Positions 12,897 to 13,891 of a DNA stretch of 13,891 bases are shown here, one piece after another (position 1 is the stretch's first letter; the number at the start of each line of letters is the position of its first letter). Below the pieces are notes generated by a model that saw only the letters and a list, made by a program, of their open reading frames with translations, had not been told where the DNA came from and did not search any database. Position numbers and translations under genes: made by a program. This DNA is from Bacillota bacterium (GTDB lineage Bacteria; Bacillota; Clostridia; Oscillospirales; Ruminococcaceae). Location of the stretch: the NCBI GenBank assembly GCA_023457355.1, contig JAEWLW010000043.1:1-13891 (forward strand). Direction: 5' to 3'.

Positions 12897-13256
12897 CTAT
12901 TTAAGCTTAGTCGCGCAATGGGGGCAGTAGTCAAACGTGTAGGCCACGTCATTGTTGCAGGTGGGGCATTTGAGCGGGGCGTCCACACTGGGGTCCATCT
13001 TGTGGGCGCAGTTAGGGCAGAACGCAAAGGTGTTTGAAATGTGGTGGCCGCATTTTGGGCAGGCGTAAATGTTCTCGTCCTCATAGAAAATGATATAACC
13101 TAATAAATTACCTTCCCAGTTATATGAAACCATATGCTTGATATTTTCATTCTTAATTTCGTTCATATAGGGAAGAACAGCGTCGATTGTAGACGTGGGC
13201 CCAGAAAAAACAGTCTGCAACTTTTTGGATGTTATAATCGGCATACCTAAAATCAT
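12897..13256 (-). CDS. Double zinc-ribbon 'YED-core' protein I
   Basis: Predicted 119-aa protein: N-terminus MILGMPIITSKKL, then a region unlike H or J (residues 14-50), core MNEIKNENIKHMVSYN and LGYIIFYEDENIY, then both ribbons. The last ribbon differs from the others (FDYCPHCATKLK rather than FKHCPECGTKLK) but keeps all cysteines. Start at 13256 with GAGGTGATC just ahead. Own promoter (13276-13304) and terminator. Confidence 0.78.
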   Translation of the reverse strand: MILGMPIITSKKLQTVFSGPTSTIDAVLPYMNEIKNENIKHMVSYNWEGNLLGYIIFYEDENIYACPKCGHHISNTFAFCPNCAHKMDPSVDAPLKCPTCNNDVAYTFDYCPHCATKLK

Positions 13257-13275
13257 TTTGATCACCTCAGGTTTA

Positions 13276-13304
13276 ATTATCGCATAATAACTTAAAAACT
13301 TCAA
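13276..13304 (-). promoter_or_regulatory. Promoter of gene I
   Basis: Minus-strand TTGAAG (13299-13304), 17-base spacer, GATAAT (13276-13281). Confidence 0.7.
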
Positions 13305-13351
13305 TAGAAAGGGTGACAATATGGCAGTTTGAACCGCTAGGGGCAGCATAT

Positions 13352-13375
13352 AAAAACCACCCGCAAAAAGCGGGC
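13352..13375 (-). terminator. Terminator of gene J
   Basis: Minus-strand stem CCCGC / GCGGG (13360-13374) with a TTTTT loop, then TGGTTTTTA. Shorter than the stems of H and I but in the same place. Confidence 0.65.
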
Positions 13376-13391
13376 GACGGGGTGGGCGTGC

Positions 13392-13748
13392 TTATTTCAG
13401 CTTGGTGCCACATTCAGGGCAGTGTTTAAACGTGTAGGCCACGTCATTGTTGCAGGTGGGGCATTTGAGCGGGGCGTCCGCGCCGGGGTCCATTTTGTGG
13501 GCGCAGTTGGGACAGAACGAAAAAGTGTTGGAAATGTGGTGGCCACATTTTGGGCAGGCGTAGATGTTTTCATCCTCGAAGAAAACAACGTAGCCCAATA
13601 GCCCTCCCAATCCGGGTATACCCACTAAGTACTTGATGTTCTCAGCTTTTATTTCATTAAGAGGTTCCAGAAGATACTCGGGAGGCGCACTGACAGGCAT
13701 AGGCTTAGTAAGTTTTTGGGGCAACATAAACACCCTATTTAAAATCAT
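13392..13748 (-). CDS. Double zinc-ribbon 'YED-core' protein J
   Basis: Predicted 118-aa protein almost identical to H (MILNRVFMLPQKL start, same core with LGYVVFFEDENIY, same eight cysteines). GAGGTGG at 13755-13761 is kept, but everything upstream of 13764 is replaced by an IS3-type end, so the TTGAnn-17-nATAAT promoter present ahead of G, H and I is absent. J may be silent or depend on transcription from the IS. Confidence 0.75.
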   Translation of the reverse strand: MILNRVFMLPQKLTKPMPVSAPPEYLLEPLNEIKAENIKYLVGIPGLGGLLGYVVFFEDENIYACPKCGHHISNTFSFCPNCAHKMDPGADAPLKCPTCNNDVAYTFKHCPECGTKLK

Positions 13749-13763
13749 TTTTAACCACCTCAA

Positions 13764-13891
13764 TGAGAAGTCAACAGAATTTCGGACAATAAGTTAAGCA
13801 CTAAATGCTAAAGTCTTCTTCGCACAGGCATTCAGAAACTGGATAGGGCTAAGATATCCCAACCGTTTTTGAACCCTGGTTCTGTTATAGA
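13764..13891 (-). mobile_element. End of an IS3-family insertion sequence
   Basis: The sequence homologous to the array stops at CACCTCAA (about 13763) and continues as TGAGAAGTCAACAGAATTTC, a plausible IS end beginning TG. The transposase reading frame begins inside it. Only one end lies in the window, so target duplication and full inverted repeats cannot be checked. Confidence 0.7.
13794..13891 (-). CDS. IS3-family transposase, C-terminal fragment (gene runs off the window)
   Basis: The minus strand encodes 31 residues up to a TAA at 13794: YNRTRVQKRLGYLSPIQFL followed by NACAKKTLAFSA. This is the typical end of an IS3-family OrfB integrase, where YN..R.Q..LGYLSP closes the catalytic domain just after the final Glu of the DDE triad. 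The gene continues beyond the right edge; whether it is intact is unknown. Confidence 0.85.
   Translation of the reverse strand, partial: YNRTRVQKRLGYLSPIQFLNACAKKTLAFSA

Noticed and set aside
11883..13763. CRISPR-like array from the regularly spaced repeats
   Set aside because: The repeated unit is about 490 bp and coding; there are no 25-40 bp repeats with unique spacers and no cas genes.

Overview
The window looks like chromosomal or prophage DNA of a GC-rich Gram-positive anaerobe. Strong AAAGGAG/AGGAGG ribosome binding sites, PBSX/Xkd-type tail genes and simple Rho-independent terminators suggest Clostridia, possibly an Oscillospiraceae-like gut bacterium; the taxon is inference. The plus strand carries part of a contractile-tail module: sheath (738-2009), tube (2025-2471), a DUF2577/XkdR-like baseplate protein (2803-3156), two paralogous short tape-measure-like proteins (3988-5097 and 7384-8460), three XkdN-type tail assembly chaperones (6051-6449 with a -1 frameshift extension to 6619, 10848-11429, 11453-11863), an XkdP-like protein (8524-9228) and an XkdQ-like hub protein (9314-10252). 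No capsid, portal, terminase, LysM, XkdS, baseplate-J, fibre, lysis or integrase gene is visible, so the window alone cannot separate a prophage from a tailocin or another contractile injection particle.

The most unusual content lies on the minus strand. Ten small genes (A-J) point against the tail genes. Six (A-F, about 71-88 aa) sit in the gaps between tail genes, and four (G-J, 116-119 aa) form a tandem array with a period of about 490 bp at 11920-13748. All share a short core (roughly ENI[KR]-x(16-18)-[IVF]-[FI]-YED). The C-terminus is either a short basic/proline tail or two CxxC-x10-CxxC zinc ribbons. Most have their own promoter (extended -10 TGN-TAnnAT/TATACT for A, B, D, E, F; TTGAnn-17-nATAAT for G, H, I) and their own terminator. 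This is the layout of phage 'morons', here amplified into one multi-copy family. Their function is unknown.

Other signals: a textbook A_AAA_AAC slippery site in the first XkdN-like gene, whose downstream extension is homologous to the in-frame C-terminus of the second XkdN-like gene; aborted plus-strand ORFs after genes A and E that suggest collapsed cassettes; two copies of a roughly 165-bp MITE-like repeat (5506-5675, 10491-10654), the second bracketed by a duplicated three-hairpin element; and an IS3-family end (13764-13891) that has replaced the promoter of gene J.

Layout: 1-737 non-coding, hairpin-rich; 738-3156 sheath, tube, XkdR; 3189-8460 alternating minus-strand small genes and plus-strand tape-measure/chaperone genes; 8524-10252 XkdP and XkdQ; 10253-10847 non-coding repeats; 10848-11863 two further chaperones; 11883-13763 zinc-ribbon array; 13764-13891 IS end. 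The plus-strand order XkdN, tape measure, XkdP, XkdQ (6051-10252) follows the canonical PBSX order, while XkdR, the extra tape measure and the extra chaperones are displaced or duplicated.
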